Origin: an uncultured Aquimarina sp.
GTDB lineage: Bacteria; Bacteroidota; Bacteroidia; Flavobacteriales; Flavobacteriaceae
DNA: 50,275 nucleotides
Assembly: GCA_947499005.1 (NCBI GenBank)
Contig: CANMML010000028.1
Coordinates: 1 to 50,275 of the forward strand
Direction of reading: 5' to 3'
Shown: positions 34,224 to 42,464 of the stretch, piece by piece
How the letters are laid out: every line of letters starts with the position of its first letter
How positions within the stretch are numbered: position 1 is the stretch's first letter
Program-made: the position numbers and the translations under genes
Notes under the pieces: generated by a model
Seen by the model: the letters and a program-made list of their open reading frames with translations, nothing else
Told to the model about the DNA's origin: nothing
The model's database searches: none

Positions 34224-35279
34224 ATGACAAAGAAAATTAAGTCTTTGACAACCATCTTAATACTTGTAATTTTAACTTTTAATTCATGTAAAAGTTTAAA
34301 TGAAGAAGACAGAAATATTACTACTCATAATATTTTTGATAAAGAATCGGTAGATATCGATACAAGAATCCTAAACTTAAGTAAGGAAATTTCTATAGAT
34401 AGAATGAAAAGTAGTGTTAGAGTACTTTCTCATGATTCTATGGAGGGAAGAAATACAGGGAGTATTGGACAGAAAAAAGCAGCAAAGTTTATAAAAGACT
34501 TTTATATAGCAGAAGAAATAGATTCACCTAAGGGTTTAGAGTATTATCAAAAAATCCCAGAACACTATTTTAATGGAAAGACCGATTGCGATTCGGAAAA
34601 TGTAATGGCCTTTGTTGAGGGAACAGAATTAGCAGAAGAAGTGATTGTTATTTCGGCTCATTATGATCATTTAGGAATTAATAAAGACGGAGAAATCTTT
34701 AATGGGGCAGATGATAATGGATCAGGAAACGCTGCCTTGATGGAAATGGCAAGATTATTCAAGAAAGCTAAAGATTCTGGTTATGGGCCAAAAAGAAGTG
34801 TTCTTTTTTTACATGTTACAGGAGAAGAGATAGGCTTATATGGTTCTAAATATTATGTAGAACATTCGATTTACCCTCTTAGTAAAACTTTGGTCAACCT
34901 AAATGTAGATATGATTGGTAGAGTAGATGAAAAACACTTAGAGAACTCAAATTATATTTATTTAGTGGGGAGTGATAGATTAAGCCTAGAATTACATGAC
35001 TTAAATGAAATTGTTAATGAAAAATACGTGGGATTAGATTTAGACTATAAATTTAATAAGCCCAATGAGCCTAAGCGGATCTTCTATAGAAGTGACCATT
35101 ATAACTTTGCGAAAAATAATATTCCAGTTATTTTCTTTTTTAGTGGTTTACATAAAGACTACCACAAAACAACGGACACCTTTGAAAAACTATCTTTTGA
35201 CTTAATTAAAAAAAGAAGTCAACTTATATTTCTTACAGCTTGGGAAGTGATTAATAAGCCAAGACGCTTAAAAATTTAA
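34224..35279 (+). CDS. M28 family zinc aminopeptidase, lipoprotein
   Basis: About 351 residues from the ATG at 34224. Lipobox FNSC; mature start CKSLNEEDRN with acidic residues close to the Cys, so surface exposure is possible. The peptidase domain shows the five zinc ligands of M28: His in SAHYDHLG, bridging Asp in GADDNGSG, Glu pair in TGEEIGLYG, Asp in NLNVDMIGR and His in HKDYHKTTDT near the end. Release of N-terminal amino acids from peptides outside the cytoplasm is the family role. The gene is alone and ends at the bidirectional terminator at 35359-35389. Confidence 0.88.
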   Translation: MTKKIKSLTTILILVILTFNSCKSLNEEDRNITTHNIFDKESVDIDTRILNLSKEISIDRMKSSVRVLSHDSMEGRNTGSIGQKKAAKFIKDFYIAEEIDSPKGLEYYQKIPEHYFNGKTDCDSENVMAFVEGTELAEEVIVISAHYDHLGINKDGEIFNGADDNGSGNAALMEMARLFKKAKDSGYGPKRSVLFLHVTGEEIGLYGSKYYVEHSIYPLSKTLVNLNVDMIGRVDEKHLENSNYIYLVGSDRLSLELHDLNEIVNEKYVGLDLDYKFNKPNEPKRIFYRSDHYNFAKNNIPVIFFFSGLHKDYHKTTDTFEKLSFDLIKKRSQLIFLTAWEVINKPRRLKI

Positions 35280-35358
35280 TTTATACTGTATTTAAATAAA
35301 TGAATTTGAGAATGATAATTATTCTCAATATTAAAAAGAAGCTAAAATACTTTAAATA

Positions 35359-35389
35359 AAAACGGAGAGCTTTTAAGGCTCTCCGTTTT
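35359..35389. terminator. Bidirectional terminator
   Basis: A 12-bp perfect stem (AAAACGGAGAGC with GCTCTCCGTTTT) and a seven-base loop. It has T runs on both strands and serves both the M28 gene and the candidate small RNA on the minus strand. Confidence 0.9.
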
Positions 35390-35490
35390 CTCAACACAAA
35401 TCATTTTAATTTCGGGGCTTAATCTAAAATTAAAACATTAACTCTAACTTAAAATCAATCAATTACTGTTTATTGGGTAACAATAATCAC
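35359..35490 (-). ncRNA. Candidate free-standing small RNA
   Basis: A region without a credible ORF that has a perfect minus-strand promoter (35496-35526) at one end and a strong intrinsic terminator at the other, giving a transcript of about 130 nt. Its middle contains TAAGCCCCGAAATTAA and an AT-rich run of TTAA words. No Rfam family is recognised. It could instead be a short leader or a very small protein gene (a 20-codon frame ends at the terminator). Confidence 0.5.
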
Positions 35491-35495
35491 TGGTA

Positions 35496-35526
35496 CAAAG
35501 ATACATCGTATTAGCCTATTACCCAA
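35496..35526 (-). promoter_or_regulatory. Promoter of the candidate small RNA
   Basis: Minus strand: TTG (35526-35524), 20-bp spacer, TATCTTTG (35503-35496). An inverted repeat TTGGGTAA/TTACCCAA (35473-35480 and 35519-35526) covers the -33 element and the first transcribed bases and could be an operator. Confidence 0.65.
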
Positions 35527-35530
35527 ACTT

Positions 35531-35907
35531 TTTGGCGGTTTGTCTACAAAATTTAACACTTAAACGTTTTTTTTAAGCTTTTTTGTCAAAATAATTTTAA
35601 GCTGGCAAGTGATTTTTTATATGCTTTTAAACAATTTTAGATAAATGTTTAAAAATTAAGTATTTCCATTTTTTTGAGAATGTATTACTGGTTTGTAGTA
35701 TTCTTTGGGGTAATATTTACGTTATATTTTGTGAGAATTCAATATTTATTAATTGAATAAAGAAAGTATCAATAGCTTATTTGGAATAAAGGAAGAATAA
35801 TCCAATATCTAGAGAATATAATTCTAAATCAAACAAAATCCCAGTAAAATAACCTAAAATAAAGTCTTATTTTTGTAGCCTGAATTTTTGAAAGTACTTA
35901 AAATCGA
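35531..35907. other. AT-rich gap upstream of the helicase gene
   Basis: No gene seen on either strand. It ends with a perfect -7 box TATTTTTG at 35868-35875, 32 bases before the helicase ATG, though no TTG stands at the right distance upstream of it. Long T and A runs lie near 35570-35590. Confidence 0.5.
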
Positions 35908-37407
35908 ATGACGCAGGAAGCACCAAAAACGTTGGAACTATATCCTTACCAAAAGGAAGATATAAATAAGATTTTTAATAAACTGAATACAAAGGAACAA
36001 GGTTATAACTTTTGTTATCAGTTACCTACAGGAGGAGGGAAAACCGTAGTGTTTTCTGAAATTGTCCGCCGCTATATCGAGGAGCACAAACAGAAGGTAT
36101 TAGTACTTACTCACCGAATTGAACTATGCAACCAAACTTCAAGAATGCTGAAAGGTTTTGGGGTTAACAGCATGGTAATCAATAGTAAGGTAAAGGAAAT
36201 ACCAGACGAAGAAGATTATAATTGCTTCGTTGCTATGGTTGAAACATTAAATAATCGACTTAACGAAGAAAAGGTAGAGTTTACTAATCTTGGTCTAGTA
36301 ATTATTGATGAGGCTCATTACAATTCATTTAGAAAGTTATTTAGACATTTTGAGAACTGTTTCATTTTAGGAGTTACGGCTACGCCATTGAGTTCTAATA
36401 TCAAGATGCCTATGAAGGATAGCTACCGTGAACTAATTTGCGGTCAGCCAATAACTAACTTGATTGAAATGGGATTCTTAGCCAATGCTATTACATATAG
36501 CTTCGATGTTGGTTTGAGTACTTTGAAGGTAGGTATTAATGGAGATTATACCGTAAAATCATCAGAAGAGCTTTACTCTAATGCCTTTATGCAAGAAAAA
36601 CTGCTTTTTGCATACGAACAAAAAGCAAAAGCAAAGAAAACCCTTATTTTTAATAATGGTATCAATACCTCATTGCAGGTATACGAAACCTTTAGGGCAG
36701 CTGGTTTGCCAGTACGTCATCTAGACAATACGAATAGTAAGCAAGAACGACAGTCTATATTACAGTGGTTTAAAGAAACCCCTGATGCCATATTATCTTC
36801 TGTTGGAATTTTAACTACAGGTTTTGATGAACCAACAATTGAGGTTATTATACTAAATAGAGCAACTAAATCATTGACGTTGTATTTCCAAATGATTGGA
36901 CGAGGGTCTCGTTCGTTACCCAATAAGAAATACTTTAACGTAATTGATTTAGGGAATAATGCAGCAAGATTAGGACTTTGGAATTCCGATGTAGATTGGC
37001 AACGTATTTTTAGATCACCAGACTATTATCTAGAAAATTTGGTGAGTGACGATGAAATAGAACGTCAATTTAAATATATCATGCCAGATGATGTTCGCGA
37101 GCAATTTAAGAACTCGGAAAATATAATATTTGATGTTAAAAAAGAATACGATGATATTGTAAACAATGGTGAAAAGTCAAAACTTTTACTAGAGCGTTCT
37201 ATTGAGCAACATGCACAAATGTGTGTTGAAAATAGCGAGGATGTTTTTGATGCCCGTATTTTATCGAAATTATTAGTAGAAGATGTTGAATATAGAATTC
37301 GAATGTATTCTTATTGTATTAGTAACAGTACGAAAAATTATCGTTCTTGGTTAGAGGAAGAATACATGCGCAAATTGCGTCAACGAATCAATGTATTAAT
37401 GGACTAA
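35908..37407 (+). CDS. DEAD/DEAH-box (superfamily 2) helicase
   Basis: 499 residues. YPYQKEDINKIF (Q-motif region), Walker A LPTGGGKT at about 40-47, motif Ia VLVLTHRIEL, DEAH box VIIDEAH at about 130, motif III GVTATP, and motifs V and VI as TTGFDEPTIE and QMIGRGSRS. This small SF2 group (UvrB/RAD3-like, type III restriction-like ATPase core without extra domains) is common in Flavobacteriia. Nucleic acid substrate unknown. It has a tail of about 120 residues after the second RecA domain with no recognised fold. Not next to any methylase or nuclease, so it does not form a defence cluster here. Confidence 0.85.
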   Translation: MTQEAPKTLELYPYQKEDINKIFNKLNTKEQGYNFCYQLPTGGGKTVVFSEIVRRYIEEHKQKVLVLTHRIELCNQTSRMLKGFGVNSMVINSKVKEIPDEEDYNCFVAMVETLNNRLNEEKVEFTNLGLVIIDEAHYNSFRKLFRHFENCFILGVTATPLSSNIKMPMKDSYRELICGQPITNLIEMGFLANAITYSFDVGLSTLKVGINGDYTVKSSEELYSNAFMQEKLLFAYEQKAKAKKTLIFNNGINTSLQVYETFRAAGLPVRHLDNTNSKQERQSILQWFKETPDAILSSVGILTTGFDEPTIEVIILNRATKSLTLYFQMIGRGSRSLPNKKYFNVIDLGNNAARLGLWNSDVDWQRIFRSPDYYLENLVSDDEIERQFKYIMPDDVREQFKNSENIIFDVKKEYDDIVNNGEKSKLLLERSIEQHAQMCVENSEDVFDARILSKLLVEDVEYRIRMYSYCISNSTKNYRSWLEEEYMRKLRQRINVLMD

Positions 37408-37534
37408 CAACATTTTTTGGCACTGTCAAAGGATATAAATACCCATGAGGTTTGCCTTAGAATTAAAATTTTATTTCATATAAATGCCTCGTAGGCTTGT
37501 CTCGAGGTAGTTTACTTAATTAAAAAAATGCACA

Positions 37535-38812
37535 ATGAAACTTTGGAGTAAAGGATTACCGACAGATAAAAAAATAGATTTTTTCACCGTAGGTAATGAT
37601 CGTATTCTTGATATGGTTATTGCTAAATACGATGTGCAAGCAACACTTGCACATGGAAAAATGTTGTATAAAGTTGGATTACTTTCCAAAGAAGATATAG
37701 AGGGAATCGAAAAAGGCCTAGGAGAATTAGCTGAAGAAATTGAAAATGGAACTTTTTCAATTGGTGATGAGTTTGAGGATGTTCATTCTAAAATAGAATT
37801 TGAACTGACTAAGCGTATTGGCGATGCAGGAAAACGTATTCATACAGCGCGCTCTAGAAATGATCAGGTTTTAACGGCAATGCATTTGTACTTGAAAGAT
37901 GAATTGGATCAAATAAAATCTAGTACAAAAGAACTGTCGGAAGTCTTGTTAGCCGCAGCCGATACATATAAGGAAGATTTACTTCCAGGGTATACACACC
38001 TTCAAATAGCAATGCCAAGCTCTTTTGGGTTGTGGTTTTCTGCTTATGCAGAAAGTTTTATTGATGATTTGTATTTTGTGAATGCAGCACTAAAAGTAGT
38101 AGATCAAAACCCATTAGGAAGCGCAGCTGGCTACGGGAGTTCTTTTCCTATAGATAGAGCTTATACAACCGAATTACTAGGTTTCGAAACGTTAAAATAT
38201 AATGTAGTTGCAGCTCAGATGAGTAGAGGAAAATCTGAAAAATCGACTTCTTTTGCAATGAGCGCAGTTGCAGGGACTTTATCTAAGCTTGCTATGGATG
38301 TGTGCTTGTATATGAGTCAGAATTTTAATTTTATGAGTATACCATCAGAGTTTACTACAGGCTCTAGTATCATGCCTCATAAAAAGAATCCCGATGTTTT
38401 TGAATTGATACGAGGAAAGTGTAATCGTATTCAATCCTTACCTTATGAGTTATCTTTATTAACTAACAATTTGCCAAGTGGTTATCACAGGGATTTACAA
38501 TTGTTAAAAGAAGGCGTTGTTCCTGCTATTCAAGATTTAAAGGCCTGCTTAGAGCTAGCTATTTATGCTTTAAAGAATGTAAAGGTGAATACAGGGATTT
38601 TAGAAGACGATAAATACGATTACTTATTTAGTGTAGATACATTAAATGGGTTAGTACAAGAAGGGATGACTTTTCGAGATGCTTATGTTAAAATAGGACT
38701 CGATATCGAAGCGGGAAAGTATAAACCAGTAAAAAATGTTAAACATACACATATAGGGAGTATTAATAATTTGTGTCTTGAAGAAATAAAGGATAAATTG
38801 GCACAAATTTGA
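37535..38812 (+). CDS. argH: Argininosuccinate lyase
   Basis: 425 residues. The fumarase/aspartase superfamily mark GSSIMPHKKNPDVFELIRG lies near 278-296, with the catalytic Ser in that loop. SARSRNDQVLT (as HTARSRNDQVLTA near 104-116) and LLPGYTHLQIAMP near 151-163 hold the other two conserved regions. It splits argininosuccinate into arginine and fumarate, the last step of arginine synthesis. The other arg genes are not in the window. The TonB receptor gene starts only 18 bases after its stop. Confidence 0.93.
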   Translation: MKLWSKGLPTDKKIDFFTVGNDRILDMVIAKYDVQATLAHGKMLYKVGLLSKEDIEGIEKGLGELAEEIENGTFSIGDEFEDVHSKIEFELTKRIGDAGKRIHTARSRNDQVLTAMHLYLKDELDQIKSSTKELSEVLLAAADTYKEDLLPGYTHLQIAMPSSFGLWFSAYAESFIDDLYFVNAALKVVDQNPLGSAAGYGSSFPIDRAYTTELLGFETLKYNVVAAQMSRGKSEKSTSFAMSAVAGTLSKLAMDVCLYMSQNFNFMSIPSEFTTGSSIMPHKKNPDVFELIRGKCNRIQSLPYELSLLTNNLPSGYHRDLQLLKEGVVPAIQDLKACLELAIYALKNVKVNTGILEDDKYDYLFSVDTLNGLVQEGMTFRDAYVKIGLDIEAGKYKPVKNVKHTHIGSINNLCLEEIKDKLAQI

Positions 38813-38830
38813 AACAACAGACTTTACTAA

Positions 38831-41401
38831 ATGAAACAACTTTATTTTATTCCCCTATTTCTATTGTCATTACTTTCTTACTCTCAGAGTAATATAACCT
38901 TAAAAGCAAAGGTTGTAGATGAATTTGAGATTCCTATTTCGGAAGTAAACATTAAAGAGTTAAATTCTAAAAACGGAACCATAACTGATGAAGACGGTAA
39001 TTTTGAAATTGAACTAAATTCTTTGGAAGATGCTGTTCTTAAATTTTCACATATTGCCTTTCGAACTATAAATTATTCGGCAAAACAATTACAACAAAAA
39101 AAAGTAATTGTATTAAAGAGTGCTCATGGGCAATTGGCAGATGTTGTTATTGCGAAAAGAAAAATCGAGAACCCTTCAGAAGTAATTACGATTCTGTCTG
39201 AAGATTTTTTAGAACAAAATCAAATTACCGATTTTGAGTTAGCAGCTGATTTTGTTCCAGGCTTAGAAATATATGCTCAAACAGCAAATTTGCCTAACTA
39301 TGCCGTTAGGGGTATTACTGATGAAACGATTACACCTTCTGCAAATTCTAGAGTATCAGTTTTTGTTGATGGATTATTCAAGAGCAAACCAGGTGGGTCG
39401 TTAAGATCTGTGTTTGATGCAGAAAGGTTAGAGGTTACCAAAGGCCCTCAAGTAGCAAAATATGGTAAAGGAACTCAGGCAGGAGGTATTAACCTTATTC
39501 AGAATAAAGCACAAAATAACACATCGGGTAAAATAACACTTGGTGCAGGTAATTTTAATGAAAAATTTGTTAATGGTTATTTTAATACACCAATTGTAAA
39601 GGATAAACTATTCTTTAGAGTTAGTGGAATGCACCAATTTCGAGAAGGTTATGTAGAAAATACGGGAGAAGGTGAGGATTTTAATAGCACTAATACATTT
39701 GCTTTTAGAACTGCTTTTAAATATATGTTTTCGGAAAACACTTCTATAGATGTAATAGCCAATTATCAAGAAGATAGTCCATCTACAGTTGCATTTAAAA
39801 GTTTAGTGATTCCACAAAGAGATGGTAATTTGGATCGTTTTTCTGGAGTTGAACATGAAAGAGCAGGAGATTTACTGGGCTTAGAACGATATGTAAGAGG
39901 GGTTACAGCATTGTTCAATCATAATTGGGGACAGTGGTCTTTACATGGGAATGCTGCATATGAAAAGTTTAGAGCGAATGAATTTTTAGAAGTAGACGGT
40001 TCGCCAGCTACTGCAGCGGTAATTCAGGATCTTTCTTTAGGTGAAATATTTAGTACAGGTTGGAGTGTAGATTATAAAGGAGATAAAATTTCTAGCAAAT
40101 TAGGAGTTAATTTTCAAAGTGATTACGGTAAACAATCCCTTGCTTTAGATCTTGATGAACAAAATACTTTTTTCGTTTTACTAAATCCCGAGAATGCAGT
40201 ATTTAATGGACAACCATCAAGAAGACCTAACTTTTTAAGTCCTACAGAATTTCTAGGGCTTTTATTTAGTCTAGAACAAAGTGGAAGAATAAGTCTTGCT
40301 GAAAGGCAACAATTAACACCTTTAGCCGCAGTCTTGGGGAATACACCTTTGTTTACTTCAGTTGTAGATAGACAAGTCAATGGCTCTCAAAATTATTCTG
40401 GTGACGTTTATGGAAATTTTGCCTATAAAATTACAGATAAGTTAAAAGCAGATTTAGCATTAAGGTTGACTTATGATCGTATTGAAGGTTCGCTTTTTGT
40501 TCCAGTAAGTGAGCAAGGGCAGGTAATTCCTAGACCATTGGGAATTTTAACGGGTGCTTTCCCTAATAATGTTTCTATTGCTACAGCTGGAGTAGAGAGA
40601 TTAGATGACAACTTTTTAGCCTTAACAGGAAGTTTAGCTATAGATTACCAAGTCTCTAATGATATTAATGTGTTTACTTCGGTATCTAGAGGACGTAGAC
40701 CTCAAGGGATCAATTATTTTAATGGAGATTTTTCAATTTTTGAAGAAGAAATTGTTTGGAACTATGAAGCTGGTTTTAAAGGGTTCTTATTTGATAATAA
40801 GTTAAGTTTAAGTGCTAGTGCATATCTGTTAAGGTTTACAAATTTTAGCACTTCAGTTTCCGATGTTTCAGAAAACCAAACGGGACAAGTTAACTTTAAT
40901 GTAGATGATACAGGGAAAGCTACTTATGAAGGTTTTGAAGTAGACTTTAATTACTTTTTAAATAAGGAAACAACCATTTTTGGAAACTATAATTATATAG
41001 ATGCTACCATCGATGATGAGGATGTTAATGGTAATCGTTCGCAGTTTGCAGGAAACCAAGTGCGTTTGACTCCAAAGCATGCTTTTACGACAGGTTTTAA
41101 TTGGAAAAAAGAATTTACTAAAAATTGGGATCTATACATACAGCCTAATTTTACTTTTAAATCTGATATCTATTTTACAACAACAAATGAAGAGCAGTTA
41201 AGACAACATTCATATGGTCTTTTGAACTTTCGAACAGGAGTTATCTTTAGTAAAAAGTATGAATTGAATTTCTTTATGCGTAATGTTTTAGATAGAAGAT
41301 ATATCAATGATGCAGGAAACTCGGGTAATCAATTTGGAATACCTACTACGATTGCTGGCGCACCAAGAATGTTTGGATTTAGATTATCTGCTACGTTTTA
41401 A
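38831..41401 (+). CDS. TonB-dependent outer-membrane receptor
   Basis: 856 residues. Signal peptide (1-19), a carboxypeptidase-D regulatory-like domain (about 22-100: ITLKAKVVDEFEIPISEVNIKE, TITDEDGNFEIEL), a plug domain (about 110-230: VRGITDETITPS, VFVDGLFKSKPGGS, LEVTKGPQVAKYGKGTQAGGINLI) and a 22-strand barrel ending in RMFGFRLSATF, with the terminal Phe used for outer-membrane insertion. The plug resembles iron-complex receptors of the Fec/Fhu kind. No SusD partner follows, so a siderophore or another small ligand is more likely than a glycan. Ligand unknown. Confidence 0.88.
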   Translation: MKQLYFIPLFLLSLLSYSQSNITLKAKVVDEFEIPISEVNIKELNSKNGTITDEDGNFEIELNSLEDAVLKFSHIAFRTINYSAKQLQQKKVIVLKSAHGQLADVVIAKRKIENPSEVITILSEDFLEQNQITDFELAADFVPGLEIYAQTANLPNYAVRGITDETITPSANSRVSVFVDGLFKSKPGGSLRSVFDAERLEVTKGPQVAKYGKGTQAGGINLIQNKAQNNTSGKITLGAGNFNEKFVNGYFNTPIVKDKLFFRVSGMHQFREGYVENTGEGEDFNSTNTFAFRTAFKYMFSENTSIDVIANYQEDSPSTVAFKSLVIPQRDGNLDRFSGVEHERAGDLLGLERYVRGVTALFNHNWGQWSLHGNAAYEKFRANEFLEVDGSPATAAVIQDLSLGEIFSTGWSVDYKGDKISSKLGVNFQSDYGKQSLALDLDEQNTFFVLLNPENAVFNGQPSRRPNFLSPTEFLGLLFSLEQSGRISLAERQQLTPLAAVLGNTPLFTSVVDRQVNGSQNYSGDVYGNFAYKITDKLKADLALRLTYDRIEGSLFVPVSEQGQVIPRPLGILTGAFPNNVSIATAGVERLDDNFLALTGSLAIDYQVSNDINVFTSVSRGRRPQGINYFNGDFSIFEEEIVWNYEAGFKGFLFDNKLSLSASAYLLRFTNFSTSVSDVSENQTGQVNFNVDDTGKATYEGFEVDFNYFLNKETTIFGNYNYIDATIDDEDVNGNRSQFAGNQVRLTPKHAFTTGFNWKKEFTKNWDLYIQPNFTFKSDIYFTTTNEEQLRQHSYGLLNFRTGVIFSKKYELNFFMRNVLDRRYINDAGNSGNQFGIPTTIAGAPRMFGFRLSATF

Positions 41402-41428
41402 TTAACTAATAGTATTATTTAATATAAA

Positions 41429-41460
41429 AAAGGGAGTTATGGAACAACATAGCTCCCTTT
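41429..41460. terminator. Bidirectional terminator overlapping a stop codon
   Basis: Stem AAAGGGAGTTATG with CATAGCTCCCTTT (one G-T pair), six-base loop. It ends the TonB receptor transcript, and the stop codon of the convergent PNPOx-like gene (41437-41439) lies inside its left arm. Confidence 0.85.
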
Positions 41461-41973
41461 CCATTTATTGTCTTGTAGGCTAAACTTAGCTCGTATATGA
41501 TGGGGTTTCTCAATTTTTAAGTAATCTATTTCGGTGAAATTAAATTTCAATTTACAGAAATAGTTGACATCTGTATCAAATGCAATTTCATTAAATCCTT
41601 CAATAGAGTCTCCAGGCTTTTTTACCGCAGTGTAATCTTCCTTTGCTTTAGGAGATAAATTCTTCCAAAAAGATGCATCGAAATTTTTATCAATTTCTAT
41701 GATTCCTTGTAAATGAATTTGGATCATTTTATTAGGGTCATAAAATAATAAGGAAGTGTTAGGATTTTCTTTTAATTGAACAACTTTAGGTGTTCTTTCG
41801 TCAGTATATAATGTAATGATATTATTTTCAATTTCTCTAAATATTACCATTCGCTGAAATGGCATTCCATGACTTTCTGTTGCTAATGAAACGTAGCGAA
41901 AAGGATGTCTAGGAGTTGATTTCCCTTTTTCTAGTGTAATAAAGATGTTTTCTAAAAGTTTTTCAATGCCCAT
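41437..41973 (-). CDS. Pyridoxamine 5'-phosphate oxidase-like flavoprotein
   Basis: 178 residues, split-barrel fold. RHPFRYVSLATES near 22-34 and MPFQRMVIFREIENNIITLYTDERTPKVVQL near 37-67 match the FMN-binding strands of the PNPOx-like superfamily, not PdxH itself: the R-S-V-L-K substrate motifs of PdxH are missing. Probable FMN-dependent redox protein of unknown substrate. Its start lies two bases after the stop of the RidA gene on the same strand, so the two are cotranscribed. Confidence 0.8.
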   Translation of the reverse strand: MGIEKLLENIFITLEKGKSTPRHPFRYVSLATESHGMPFQRMVIFREIENNIITLYTDERTPKVVQLKENPNTSLLFYDPNKMIQIHLQGIIEIDKNFDASFWKNLSPKAKEDYTAVKKPGDSIEGFNEIAFDTDVNYFCKLKFNFTEIDYLKIEKPHHIRAKFSLQDNKWKGSYVVP

Positions 41974-41975
41974 GC

Positions 41976-42353
41976 TTACTGTTTTAAAGCAGTTACTTGT
42001 ATTTCTATCTTCATTTCGGGATTCGCTAATCCGGCAGAGAACATTGTGGCTGCAGGTCTAATTTCTCCTAAATATTTCCGAAGTATAGGCCAACAAGTAG
42101 AAAAGTTAGCACTATTAGGTAAAATATAAGTTATTCTAACAATATCTTTTAAAGAAGATTTTGCTTCTTTTAATACATTTTCGATATTAATAAAGCATTG
42201 TTCGGTTTGTTCTATTATATTATCGGAGATCGTCATCGTTTCATAATCATAACCAGTAGTGCCCGAAACGAATATCCAGTTTCCATCAACTACAGCACGA
42301 GAGTAGGCCATTTGATCTTCAAAAGTAGATCCAGAACTTATTTTTTGTCTCAT
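41976..42353 (-). CDS. RidA-family enamine/imine deaminase
   Basis: 125 residues from the ATG at 42353; an upstream ATG at 42377 would add eight residues not seen in the family. WIFVSGTTGYDY near 27-38, EQTEQCFINIENVLKEA near 49-65, RITYILPN and the end RPAATMFSAGLANPEMKIEIQVTAL follow the YjgF/YER057c layout; the Arg and the final Glu of the active site are present (RPAATMF, EIQVTA). These proteins hydrolyse reactive enamines from PLP enzymes. First gene of the pair with the PNPOx-like flavoprotein. Confidence 0.82.
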   Translation of the reverse strand: MRQKISSGSTFEDQMAYSRAVVDGNWIFVSGTTGYDYETMTISDNIIEQTEQCFINIENVLKEAKSSLKDIVRITYILPNSANFSTCWPILRKYLGEIRPAATMFSAGLANPEMKIEIQVTALKQ

Positions 42354-42453
42354 AAATAAAGCTTTTAAGGCAGTCAATAAATTAATAATAAATCATTCAC
42401 AAACTCATTTTAAGAAAAAGATAACATCCATTTTTTAAGAATCAAAGAATTGG

Positions 42454-42461
42454 TATTTTTG
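42454..42461 (+). promoter_or_regulatory. -7 box of guaA
   Basis: Perfect TATTTTTG that ends three bases before the guaA ATG, so transcription would start at or close to the start codon and give a leaderless mRNA. No clear TTG lies at -33; a T run stands there instead. Confidence 0.55.
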
Positions 42462-42464
42462 CGC

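Noticed and set aside
35908..37407. Helicase as part of a restriction or defence island
   Set aside because: No methylase, nuclease or other defence gene lies nearby; neighbours are housekeeping genes.
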